Source of the DNA: an uncultured Neomegalonema sp.
Lineage (GTDB): Bacteria; Pseudomonadota; Alphaproteobacteria; Rhodobacterales; Rhodobacteraceae
Reading direction: 5' to 3'
NCBI GenBank assembly: GCA_937944035.1
Contig: CALDZQ010000084.1
Span: 1-7,793 of the forward strand
Length of the DNA: 7,793 nt
The notes under the pieces are model-generated. The model was not told the DNA's origin and did not search any database. It saw only the letters and a list, made by a program, of their open reading frames with translations. A program made the translations under genes and the position numbers. Shown piece after piece: positions 1-5,779 of the stretch. Within the stretch, counting starts at the first letter, position 1. Every line of letters begins with the position of its first letter.

Positions 1-833
1 ATCACTTGCGCACCCGCCTGAACGCGATTTACACCAACGCGCCGCGCGACTTGCCTTGCGATCGCGCCTTTGCCGCCGTTGTGCGCGGGTACGAGATCCC
101 CAAAGCCATCCCCGAAGCGCTTATCGAAGGGTTTGAGTGGGACGAGGACGGGCGGATTTACAACACCCTCGACGATCTTCTCGAATACGCCGCCCGCGTG
201 GCCAGCACGGTCGGTGTGATGATGGCGACGATTATGGGGTGTACGGACAGGCACGGTTTTGCCCGCGCCGCCGATCTCGGACTGGGAATGCAACTGACCA
301 ACATCGCCCGTGATATTGGCGAGGATGCCGGACGCGGCCGGATTTACCTGCCTCTCGACTGGCTGCGTGAAGAGGGCGTTTCCAGCGACGCATTGCTGGA
401 CGGCACAGCGGACCCCCGCGCGGTTGCAGCTGTAACGAAACGTCTGCTGAGCGCGGCGGATGTGTATTACGCGCGCGCATTGACGGGCATGGGCGCCCTT
501 CCGGTAAATTGCCGGGCAGCCATCAAAAGTGCGGCCTTCATCTATCGCGACATCGGGCGCGAGGTTGCCGCGAACGGATACAGCCTGACGCGGCGGGCCT
601 ATACCTCGAAGGGGCGCAAACTCGCCCTGATCGCCCGCGCGATGGCAACGCCGATGCAAATGCTATCCGTCGGACGCTTTCCCGCCGATCCCTCAACCGC
701 CTTCCTCGTCAGTGCGGCGCGGGCGGTTTGTGTGCCCGAACAGCCGGAAAAAGGCCCGGCGCGCCTTGTCGAACTGATGATTGCTGCGGAGAGCCGCCGC
801 TATCAGTCCGCCCCTGTGCGCGAGCGCCTGTAA
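1..833 (+). CDS. crtB: Phytoene synthase, 3' part (5' end outside window)
   Basis: Phytoene synthase condenses two geranylgeranyl diphosphates to 15-cis-phytoene, the first committed step of carotenoid synthesis. The reading frame is open from the first bases (codons in phase with position 3) to a TAA at 831-833, so the start lies upstream; a TTG at 6-8 is only an internal Leu. The visible 277 or so residues contain the second aspartate-rich motif of squalene/phytoene synthases, QLTNIARDIGEDAGRGRIYLP, encoded at about 291-353. The Asp residues there bind Mg2+ and diphosphate. YAARVASTVGVMM just before it is the conserved helix of the family. The first Asp-rich motif (DxxxD) must lie in the missing N-terminal 60-70 residues, given a usual length near 340. 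The sequence resembles Rhodobacter-type CrtB. The next gene on the strand is a small membrane protein, not the tspO/crtC genes that follow crtB in many photosynthesis clusters, so nothing here shows that the host is phototrophic. Confidence 0.93.
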   Translation, partial: HLRTRLNAIYTNAPRDLPCDRAFAAVVRGYEIPKAIPEALIEGFEWDEDGRIYNTLDDLLEYAARVASTVGVMMATIMGCTDRHGFARAADLGLGMQLTNIARDIGEDAGRGRIYLPLDWLREEGVSSDALLDGTADPRAVAAVTKRLLSAADVYYARALTGMGALPVNCRAAIKSAAFIYRDIGREVAANGYSLTRRAYTSKGRKLALIARAMATPMQMLSVGRFPADPSTAFLVSAARAVCVPEQPEKGPARLVELMIAAESRRYQSAPVRERL

Positions 834-838
834 GCGCA

Positions 839-1003
839 ATGTCATCTTATTACTTCGGCCTTGTCGAACTGATCTTCGTCTTCGGCCTCGCACTGGCCTT
901 TTACGTCTGGCAGATGCGCAGCCTCAAGCGCGACATCGCCGCCCGTGAAGAACGGGAGCGCCGCGCGCGTGAAGTCAATGGCAACACGGGCCAAGGCGAA
1001 TAA
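839..1003 (+). CDS. 54-residue single-pass membrane protein after crtB
   Basis: Short protein starting MSSYYFGLVE. Residues about 5-25 form one hydrophobic segment. They are followed by a strongly charged tail (RSLKRDIAAREERERRAR) likely to be helical and, by the positive-inside rule, cytoplasmic, with the N-terminus outside. The ATG lies 5 nt after the crtB stop and has no good Shine-Dalgarno sequence, so translation is probably coupled to crtB. A longer version of the same frame runs back to 509, but that part lies inside crtB and is a shadow. I recognise no named family; similar small membrane proteins beside crtB or at carotenoid loci in alphaproteobacteria are annotated as hypothetical. 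A role linked to carotenoid enzymes or membranes is only inferred from position. The stop TAA directly abuts the stop codon of the convergent downstream gene. Confidence 0.75.
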   Translation: MSSYYFGLVELIFVFGLALAFYVWQMRSLKRDIAAREERERRAREVNGNTGQGE

Positions 1004-1750
1004 TCAGGCTATAGCGAACACCTCCCGCAGAACCGGCGCAAGGCGTTCCGCCCATACCGATTGCGCCTCCGGCGTTTCGATCAAATCATTGCGCACCTCT
1101 ATCAGCACATTCGGCAAATCCCGCGAAAACGCGTGTTGGTCGAGCGACTCGCCCACAGCGCCCCCGCGATAGGGTTCATTTTCACCAACACACAGCGTCC
1201 CATCCCGCCGTAGAATTTCGACCATTCGCTGCGCATTGGCCTCATCCTTGCCCCACAGCACACCCACATGCCAGGGACGCGCGGGGCGGCCTCGCAAACA
1301 CGGGGTGAAACTGTGCAGCGAGATCATTGCCGGACCCGCGCCCGTCTCGTGTTCAGCGCGTGCGACCCGGGCCTCGATAGCGCTGTGGTAGGGACGATAG
1401 TATCGGGCGATGCGGTTTTCGACCTCCGCCGCATCGGCGTGGCGGTTGCCCGGAATGATACTGCCATCGGACAGCTTCATCACCAGCGTCGGATCGTCAT
1501 CGCCCCGGTTCGGATCGATCAACAAGCGTGAAAATCCCGAAAGCACCGCCGACGCATCCAGCAATCGTGACAGCCCCCGCGCCAGACCCGCTGTTCCAAC
1601 ATCATAGGCGATATGCCGTTGAAAATCACTGTTCGGCAGGCCGAGCGAATCGTATTCGGGGGGTAAGGCGTTAGAGGCATGATCGGCAATAATCAGCAGA
1701 TCGGCGCGCCCGCCGGGATTCACCAATTCAAACGGCTCAAAGTCAGGCAT
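1004..1750 (-). CDS. N-formylglutamate amidohydrolase family protein
   Basis: A 248-residue protein of the PF05013 family. The named activity is release of formate from N-formyl-L-glutamate (last step of one histidine-degradation route, HutG), but many alphaproteobacterial members are not in hut operons, and no other hut gene is visible here, so the substrate is uncertain. Family motifs seen: IADHASN (residues 21-27), HIAYDVG (46-52), RLLIDPNR (75-82), ISLHSFTP (143-150) and IEVRNDL (217-223). The His and Asp residues in the first two and in SLHS are the likely metal/active-site positions. I chose the ATG at 1748-1750 because GGAAG stands 8 nt before it and because MPDFEPFELVNPGG is a typical family N-terminus. 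The frame could open 25 codons earlier at 1825, but that stretch has no family character and covers an inverted repeat. The gene stands alone on its strand, ending directly against the crtB-side gene. Confidence 0.85.
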   Translation of the reverse strand: MPDFEPFELVNPGGRADLLIIADHASNALPPEYDSLGLPNSDFQRHIAYDVGTAGLARGLSRLLDASAVLSGFSRLLIDPNRGDDDPTLVMKLSDGSIIPGNRHADAAEVENRIARYYRPYHSAIEARVARAEHETGAGPAMISLHSFTPCLRGRPARPWHVGVLWGKDEANAQRMVEILRRDGTLCVGENEPYRGGAVGESLDQHAFSRDLPNVLIEVRNDLIETPEAQSVWAERLAPVLREVFAIA

Positions 1751-1758
1751 ACGCGAGG

Positions 1759-1763
1759 CTTCC
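1759..1763 (-). promoter_or_regulatory. Ribosome binding site deciding the amidohydrolase start
   Basis: GGAAG on the minus strand, 8 nt before the ATG at 1750. It favours this start over the in-frame ATG at 1825. Confidence 0.6.
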
Positions 1764-1784
1764 GCTTTCAGAGTGTTCGTTATG

Positions 1785-1811
1785 TTTTGCCACGATTTTC
1801 GCGTGGTAAAA
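1785..1811. repeat. Inverted repeat in the leader of the amidohydrolase gene
   Basis: Arms TTTTGCCACG (1785-1794) and CGTGGTAAAA (1802-1811) are separated by 7 nt and pair at 9 of 10 positions (one G/T mismatch). The repeat lies 35-61 nt upstream of the chosen start codon at 1750. On neither strand is it followed by a T-run, so it is not an intrinsic terminator. It may be an operator or a leader hairpin; no regulator is identified. Confidence 0.4.
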
Positions 1812-1950
1812 TGTATCCACTCCACCTGAAATCGCTCTTCACGGATATGCCGGAGATTAGAGAAAAAGTCGATCAGGTTGAGTCAGAATGTATCACAGGA
1901 ACCACATGATGCTGACGCGGTATTGCGATTTCAAGAAAGGCGGAAACACC

Positions 1951-1963
1951 TTGCGACTCGCAA
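1951..1963. repeat. 13-bp palindrome TTGCGA-C-TCGCAA
   Basis: Perfect 6-bp arms around a single C, in the gene-free stretch between the amidohydrolase and DUF1127 genes, about 200 nt upstream of the amidohydrolase start. It could be an operator for a dimeric regulator, or chance. No T-run follows it. Confidence 0.3.
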
Positions 1964-1969
1964 ATCTTG

Positions 1970-2031
1970 AAAAAAAACAATAGATTACAGCGTCCTGCGT
2001 GATTCAGGAATTACACAAAATGCTGTAAATC
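1970..2031 (-). terminator. Hairpin plus U8, possible second terminator or sRNA 3' end
   Basis: Read on the minus strand, TTACAGC (2028-2022) pairs with GCTGTAA (1991-1985), and flanking GAT/ATC can extend the stem with a bulge. Inside it TCCTG (2009-2005) pairs with CAGGA (1997-1993) around a 7-nt loop. Five bases after the outer stem comes a run of eight T (1977-1970). It lies downstream of the DUF1127 terminator on the same strand. It may be a back-up terminator or the end of a short independent RNA. The asymmetric internal loop weakens the call. Confidence 0.4.
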
Positions 2032-2054
2032 GACCCTGATCGCTGCTCGCTGGC

Positions 2055-2083
2055 AAAAAAATACCCGGTGCAAGCACCGGGTA
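2055..2083 (-). terminator. Intrinsic terminator of the DUF1127 gene
   Basis: On the minus strand TACCCGGTG (2083-2075), loop CTTG, CACCGGGTA (2070-2062), then seven T (2061-2055). A 9-bp GC-rich stem with a U-tract starting inside its base is a textbook rho-independent terminator. It begins 27 nt after the DUF1127 stop codon. Confidence 0.9.
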
Positions 2084-2110
2084 AGTCAGGGAGAAAACTG
2101 TAAAAAACTG

Positions 2111-2353
2111 TTAGCGAACGTTGCGTGCCGCGATGGATGTGCACATTTCAGAGATCATCGCGCGCTCGATGCCGATGTCATTCAACTGACGATCACTAAG
2201 CGCACACAGTTCCGCATTGGTGCGCGCAGCAATAATCTTACGTTTCGCCCGCAGAACAATTGCGTTCAGCGCAACAGCCGGAGCCGAAGCAACCGCGTTT
2301 ACGAAAGAACGGTTAGGGGCGTGTGCATAGGCGCTGTGATCGATCGTTGCCAT
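2111..2353 (-). CDS. Small DUF1127 (YjiS-like) protein
   Basis: An 80-residue protein. Its C-terminal part (about 42-72) has the DUF1127 pattern, ending LSDRQLNDIGIERAMI as in the common L-x-D-x-x-L-x-D-I-G form. The N-terminal half is Ala-rich with a basic patch (LRAKRKI). Small DUF1127 proteins are abundant in alphaproteobacteria; characterised members, such as CcaF1 of Rhodobacter sphaeroides and homologues in Agrobacterium, are linked to RNA binding/turnover and to stress or nutrient metabolism. Function here is inferred from that family only. I chose the ATG at 2353 because MATIDHSAYAH is a typical family N-terminus and GGAA lies 8 nt before it. An upstream in-frame ATG at 2443 would place the promoter candidate inside the gene. 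It is a single-gene unit with its own promoter and a strong terminator. Confidence 0.85.
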   Translation of the reverse strand: MATIDHSAYAHAPNRSFVNAVASAPAVALNAIVLRAKRKIIAARTNAELCALSDRQLNDIGIERAMISEMCTSIAARNVR

Positions 2354-2399
2354 GATGAAAATTCCAAGAATAAGAGGGCTGCCTGTTGGCGTTGAGGGG

Positions 2400-2428
2400 G
2401 ATATAGTCCTCTTGTTGCGTTGCAGCAA
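2400..2428 (-). promoter_or_regulatory. Promoter candidate for the DUF1127 gene
   Basis: On the minus strand TTGCTG (2428-2423), 17-nt spacer, TATATC (2405-2400). Transcription would start near 2393, giving a 5' leader of about 40 nt before the ATG at 2353. The spacing is ideal; the -35 element is a partial match. A heat-shock-type sigma factor is possible, as for some DUF1127 genes, but is not shown. Confidence 0.5.
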
Positions 2429-2466
2429 TTTCCGGCTTGGCAATGGCGATGTGCTGTTTTGGCATA

Positions 2467-2486
2467 GTTAATTATTTAGTATTAAC
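2467..2486. repeat. AT-rich inverted repeat GTTAAT-N8-ATTAAC
   Basis: Perfect 6-bp arms (2467-2472 and 2481-2486) about 40 nt upstream of the -35 candidate of the DUF1127 gene. It could be an activator or repressor site, or simple AT-rich symmetry. The TTAA spacing (10 nt) does not fit the CtrA full site (7 nt). Confidence 0.3.
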
Positions 2487-2628
2487 AGCGTCTTAGCCTC
2501 AAAGGCGAGTGACACAGCTGATGCATCGCGCGAGGGGACTATTCGCACATTGGATATGCAAGGCCAGCGATGACACTGATGTATCCCAACCAAGTGAACT
2601 AACCTGTGTGCAGGACGGCCAAATCCTC

Positions 2629-2657
2629 TTGACGGATGCAAACTCAAAGCCTAGAGA
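2629..2657 (+). promoter_or_regulatory. tRNA-Cys promoter
   Basis: TTGACG (2629-2634), 17-nt spacer, TAGAGA (2652-2657). The expected start is near 2664, about six bases before the mature tRNA 5' end, as is usual for single tRNA genes. The remaining gene-free stretch 2487-2628 shows nothing further that I can support. Confidence 0.65.
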
Positions 2658-2669
2658 AACCGCCTTGCT

Positions 2670-2743
2670 GGCGACGTGGCGGAGTGGTTACGCAGCGGAT
2701 TGCAAATCCGTGTACCCCGGTTCGATTCCGGGCGTCGCCTCCA
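2670..2743 (+). tRNA. tRNA-Cys (anticodon GCA), CCA encoded
   Basis: Acceptor stem GGCGACG (2670-2676) pairs fully with CGTCGCC (2733-2739). The discriminator is U (2740), the strong identity base of tRNA-Cys, and CCA follows at 2741-2743. The anticodon arm has five pairs (2695-2699 with 2707-2711, one G-U) around the loop TTGCAAA with anticodon GCA at 2702-2704. The T-arm is CCCGG-TTCGATT-CCGGG. The D-arm is of normal type. Its 3' end is 11 nt from the stop codon of the convergent dehydrogenase, and no clear terminator lies between them. The only possible coding frame over it is the well-known spurious translation of a tRNA. Confidence 0.98.
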
Positions 2744-2754
2744 AGGTTTTCCCC

Positions 2755-3738
2755 TTACAGATTTTGCAGCTTTTCCCACAGGGCAGACGGCACTTGGACA
2801 GGGTCCAGCGTCTTCGGGGCTGAACCGGGCAAGCGCGCGCCGGGTTGGCTGGTGACGCTTTCTTCCAACATTTTCAGGCGGCTATAGAAAGCCTCGCCCG
2901 CAAAGCTGTTCGGGTCGATCAGGATATAGGTCTGCCCCAGATTATGCGGCCGGCCCTCCGGCGCTTTTAGCGGCTGCAACTCCGCCGACAGGGTTGAGTC
3001 GGTCAGGCAGGCGGCCAGAACCTCAACCATCAAACCGATTCCCCAGCCTTTATAACCGCCGGAACTGGCCATAGAGCCTTGCGTTACGTCGTTCGGGTTG
3101 GTGCTGGGGTTGCCGTCCTTGTCAATCACCCAGCCGAGCGGGATGTCTTCACCCGCAGCGATGGCTTGCGTGACGCGGCCAAGAGCGATGGCGGTGGTGG
3201 ATTGGTCAAACTGCATCGCCACCCCGCCCTGCCCGTCGGGTACTGCGAAAGCGAAAGGGTTGGTCCCCAGCACCCGCTTTGTCGCGCCGGGAGGGGCAAC
3301 GCAAGCGGAAGCGTTGGTCATCCCCAGCGCGATCAGACCTGCTTGGGCGATTTGCTCGGTGAAATAGCCCAGTGCCGTGCAGGTATGTGCATGGGCAACG
3401 GCGAAGGTGGTCGTGCCGGTTTCCCGCGCAGCCTCCAGAGCCACATCAAGGCCGCGTGCAAAGGCCGGTTGGGCGAAACCGAATTGCGCATCGACCAGCA
3501 CCGCTGACGGTTTCGGGCGGCTGACAACCGGCTCAACATCGCCCTTAACACGGCCTGAGGCGAGCTGCTGGCAGTAGCTTTCGAGATAGTAGAGGCCGCA
3601 GACCACATTGCCCGTCCGCTCCGCACGGGTGATAGCATCGGCCACCAGATCAGCGATCCAATCGGCAGCACCGTGACGGATCAGTTGGTCGCGCGAGAAA
3701 TCGTTGATCTGTGCGAGGCTGAGGGGCGTCGTGGACAT
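2755..3738 (-). CDS. Ldh2/malate-type NAD(P)-dependent oxidoreductase, atypical active site
   Basis: A 327-residue member of the PF02615 family (malate/L-lactate, ureidoglycolate, sulfolactate and delta1-piperideine-2-carboxylate dehydrogenases/reductases), which reduce or oxidise 2-keto or imino acids in the cytoplasm. Family marks: ARGLDVALEAARETG (94-108), TNASACVAPPGATKRVLGTN (141-160), FAFAVPDG (162-169) and GGYKGWGIGLMVEVLA (227-242). The ATG at 3738 has GGAAAGG seven bases before it. The usual SHG-x-x-R element is replaced by VCG (46-48) with Tyr at the Arg position, and the usual S-x-H-x-G element reads AHTCT (117-121), so two conserved His are absent by my alignment. Other residues keep the family order, and there is no sign of frameshift. 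The substrate cannot be assigned. It lies 75 nt downstream of folD on the same strand and may be co-transcribed. Confidence 0.85.
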   Translation of the reverse strand: MSTTPLSLAQINDFSRDQLIRHGAADWIADLVADAITRAERTGNVVCGLYYLESYCQQLASGRVKGDVEPVVSRPKPSAVLVDAQFGFAQPAFARGLDVALEAARETGTTTFAVAHAHTCTALGYFTEQIAQAGLIALGMTNASACVAPPGATKRVLGTNPFAFAVPDGQGGVAMQFDQSTTAIALGRVTQAIAAGEDIPLGWVIDKDGNPSTNPNDVTQGSMASSGGYKGWGIGLMVEVLAACLTDSTLSAELQPLKAPEGRPHNLGQTYILIDPNSFAGEAFYSRLKMLEESVTSQPGARLPGSAPKTLDPVQVPSALWEKLQNL

Positions 3739-3769
3739 GGGGTGGCCTTTCCGGTGATTAAGAACGCTT

Positions 3770-3796
3770 ATGCCCCACGACGCGGTCGGGGGGCAT
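3770..3796. repeat. Strong hairpin between folD and the dehydrogenase gene
   Basis: ATGCCCC (3770-3776) pairs with GGGGCAT (3790-3796). Inside, after one mismatch, CGAC (3778-3781) pairs with GTCG (3785-3788) around a 3-nt loop. On the minus strand it is followed by AAGCGTTC, with no U-run, so it is not a classical terminator. It may protect or process the folD message, attenuate the downstream gene, or act as a DNA operator. Confidence 0.5.
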
Positions 3797-3798
3797 TG

Positions 3799-3813
3799 TA
3801 CGGACGGTCCGTA
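3799..3813. repeat. 15-bp palindrome directly after the folD stop codon
   Basis: TACGGAC-G-GTCCGTA has perfect 7-bp arms around one base and touches the folD stop codon (3814-3816). Its short, GC-cored form is like operators of TetR-family repressors, but it could equally be a small hairpin in tandem with the one at 3770-3796. No regulator gene is in the window. Confidence 0.45.
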
Positions 3814-4716
3814 TCAAACCGTCAGGTCGCTCGGCTCCGGCAGGCCAGCGGCACGGGAGGCGGCGGTGACGGTGTTCGCCAGCAGGCAGGCGATGGTCAT
3901 GGGGCCGACGCCGCCGGGAACAGGTGTGATGGCTCCGGCCACTTTCACCGCGCTCTCAAAGTGAACATCGCCAACGATCTTGTGCTTGCCTTCGCCCTTT
4001 TCAGGCGCGGGAACGCGGTTGATACCCACGTCAATCACCGTCGCACCCGGCTTGATCCAATCGCCCGTCACCATCTCAGGACGGCCTACGGCTGCGACAA
4101 CGATGTCAGCGGCGCGGACAACGTCTTCCAGATTAGCCGTGCGTGAGTGGGCGATCGTCGGCGTCGCATTCGCACCCAGCAACAGCTGCGCCATCGGCTT
4201 GCCGACGATATTGGAGCGGCCGATAATGACGGCGTTCTTGCCGGACAGATCACCGTGGTAATCTTTGAGCATCATCAACGAGCCGAGCGGCGTGCAAGGA
4301 ACCATCGATTTCAGGCCCGCACCGAGACGGCCCACATTGACGACATGGAAACCGTCCACATCTTTCTCAGGTGCAATGGTGTTAATGACGAGATCGGAGT
4401 TCAAGTGCTTTGGCAGTGGAAGCTGCACAAGGATGCCGTGGACGGTGGCGTCTTCGTTAAGTTGATTGACCAGAGCAAGCAATGTTGCCTCATCGGTATC
4501 GGCGGGCAGTTTATGCTCGAAGGAAGCCATGCCGCACTCGGCGGTTTGCTTGCCTTTGTTGCGCACATAGACTTGGCTGGCCGGATCTTCACCCACCAGC
4601 ACCACAGCGAGACCGGGGCGCAAGCCATGTTCTTCAACCATCCGTGTAACATGACCCTTGACCCGCTCGCGGACATTGGCGGCGAAGGCTTTACCGTCGA
4701 TGATGTGTGCCGTCAT
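3814..4716 (-). CDS. folD: Bifunctional methylenetetrahydrofolate dehydrogenase/cyclohydrolase
   Basis: FolD interconverts 5,10-methylene-, methenyl- and 10-formyl-tetrahydrofolate in the cytoplasm with NADP, supplying one-carbon units for purines and formyl-Met-tRNA. The 300-residue length is normal. The catalytic segment YVRNKGK contains Tyr50, Lys54 and Lys56, with the same numbering as in E. coli, and Asp121 lies in PEKDVDGF. Further signatures: GILVQLPLP (94-102), PCTPLG (140-145), the Rossmann element GRSNIVGKPMAQLLL (166-180), ADIVVAAVGRP (203-213), VIDVGINR (227-234) and TPVPGGVGPMT (264-274). The ATG at 4716 is preceded by AGGGA with about 8 nt spacing. It is divergent from mmsB, with 111 nt between starts. 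The dehydrogenase gene follows it on the same strand. Confidence 0.97.
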   Translation of the reverse strand: MTAHIIDGKAFAANVRERVKGHVTRMVEEHGLRPGLAVVLVGEDPASQVYVRNKGKQTAECGMASFEHKLPADTDEATLLALVNQLNEDATVHGILVQLPLPKHLNSDLVINTIAPEKDVDGFHVVNVGRLGAGLKSMVPCTPLGSLMMLKDYHGDLSGKNAVIIGRSNIVGKPMAQLLLGANATPTIAHSRTANLEDVVRAADIVVAAVGRPEMVTGDWIKPGATVIDVGINRVPAPEKGEGKHKIVGDVHFESAVKVAGAITPVPGGVGPMTIACLLANTVTAASRAAGLPEPSDLTV

Positions 4717-4827
4717 TTAAATATTCCCTGTTACTGTTGCCGCCATTGGCCTCTGCCTGCGCTGGAAAAAAACATCGCTTCGGTTTAAAGCCTTACTCAG
4801 TAGCGGCGATAAACACTGGAAAACGAC

Positions 4828-5709
4828 ATGGCAAGCATCGGCTTTATCGGTATCGGCAATATGGGCGCGGGTATGGCGCGCAATCTGGCCAAGGCGGGAC
4901 ATGCTGTAACGGTTTTTGATCTCGATATGGAAAAAGCCAAGACGATTGAGGGGGTCAGTGTCGCCGCCTCGACGGCTGATGCGGTTTCCGGTGCGCAAAT
5001 GGTCATCACCATGCTACCCGCCGGCAAGGCTGTGGCGGCGGTTTATCGGGGCGAGGTGTTCCCCAATGCGGCGGATGGCGCGCTGTTCATCGATTGCTCA
5101 ACGATTGATGTAGAGACGGCGCGTGTTCTCGCGGAAGAGGCCGCTGCAAAGGGTCATGCAATGCTCGACGCGCCGGTCTCAGGCGGGGTTGCCGGAGCGG
5201 AAGCGGGGACGCTGGCGTTTATGGTCGGCGGATCGGCGGAGGGCTTCGCGCGTGCTGCGCCCCTGTTAGATGTGATGGGTGCAAAAGCGGTGCATTGCGG
5301 CGATGCGGGCGCGGGCCAGGGCGTGAAAATCTGCAACAATATGATGCTCGCCATTCAGATGATCTCTGTTGCGGAAGGGTTTGTGCTCGCGGAAAAGCTG
5401 GGTCTTGATCCGCAAAAACTGTTCGATGTATCGAGCGCGGCTTCGGCGCAGTGCTGGTCGCTGACCACTTATTGCCCGATGCCGGAGGTCGGACCGCAAA
5501 CATCCGCAGATAACGGCTACAAACCGGGCTTTGCCGCCGCGCTGATGCACAAGGACTTGGGCCTCGCGATGGAGGCGGCTCAGGCGAGCGGCGCCGGGAC
5601 GGCGTTCGGGCAAGCCGCATTCGATGCCTATGCGGCAATGGTAGAGCGCGGAGAGGCCGATATGGACTTTTCCGGGATCATCAAAGCGGTGCGCGCCGCC
5701 AAAGGTTAA
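4828..5709 (+). CDS. mmsB: 3-hydroxyisobutyrate dehydrogenase
   Basis: Oxidises 3-hydroxyisobutyrate to methylmalonate semialdehyde with NAD+ in valine catabolism. The 293-residue length fits bacterial MmsB. The N-terminal nucleotide-binding motif is GFIGIGNMGAGMARNL (5-20), and Asp31 (VFD) at the end of the second strand points to NAD rather than NADP. The substrate loop is DAPVSGG (114-120). The catalytic Lys is K167 in GQGVKICNN, and K242 lies in HKDLGLA. The segment SSAASAQCWSL with PGF is characteristic of this subgroup within the beta-hydroxyacid dehydrogenases, separating it from tartronate semialdehyde or 6-phosphogluconate enzymes. Start: ATG 4828 with GGA seven bases before. The usual companion mmsA and the acyl-CoA dehydrogenase/hydrolase genes of the pathway are not in this window. 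No terminator follows it, so the next gene, 70 nt on, may be partly co-transcribed. Confidence 0.93.
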   Translation: MASIGFIGIGNMGAGMARNLAKAGHAVTVFDLDMEKAKTIEGVSVAASTADAVSGAQMVITMLPAGKAVAAVYRGEVFPNAADGALFIDCSTIDVETARVLAEEAAAKGHAMLDAPVSGGVAGAEAGTLAFMVGGSAEGFARAAPLLDVMGAKAVHCGDAGAGQGVKICNNMMLAIQMISVAEGFVLAEKLGLDPQKLFDVSSAASAQCWSLTTYCPMPEVGPQTSADNGYKPGFAAALMHKDLGLAMEAAQASGAGTAFGQAAFDAYAAMVERGEADMDFSGIIKAVRAAKG

Positions 5710-5779
5710 GCGCGATAATCAAACATTAACGTACACCCCCTATTTCAATTCTGTATTACGGTTAACAGGGTGTCGATAG

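Noticed and set aside
509..838. Long N-terminal extension of the 54-residue membrane protein
   Set aside because: This part overlaps crtB in another frame and is Arg/Cys-rich without structure; the ATG at 839 gives a sensible membrane protein.
1751..1825. 25-residue upstream extension of the amidohydrolase
   Set aside because: The ATG at 1750 has GGAAG at good spacing and a family-like N-terminus; the extension has neither.
2670..2743. tRNA-Cys as attachment site of an integrated element
   Set aside because: No integrase gene and no second copy of the tRNA 3' end in the window; normal chromosomal genes lie on both sides.
2509..2823. Plus-strand open frame of 104 codons
   Set aside because: It runs through the tRNA-Cys gene; its WRSGYAADCKSVYPGSIPG segment is the usual spurious translation of a tRNA.
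4147..4788. Plus-strand open frame of 213 codons
   Set aside because: It lies antisense to folD, which has all its catalytic motifs; the frame has no recognisable domain and no ribosome binding site.
5726..5766. CtrA-type regulation before the repeat/peptidoglycan-binding gene (TTAAC half-sites at 5726-5730 and 5762-5766)
   Set aside because: The spacing does not match TTAA-N7-TTAA; single half-sites in an AT-rich spacer are not enough.
5733..5773. ACACCC...GGGTGT pairing between mmsB and the next gene as a terminator
   Set aside because: The stem is 6 pairs around a 29-nt loop and no T-run follows.
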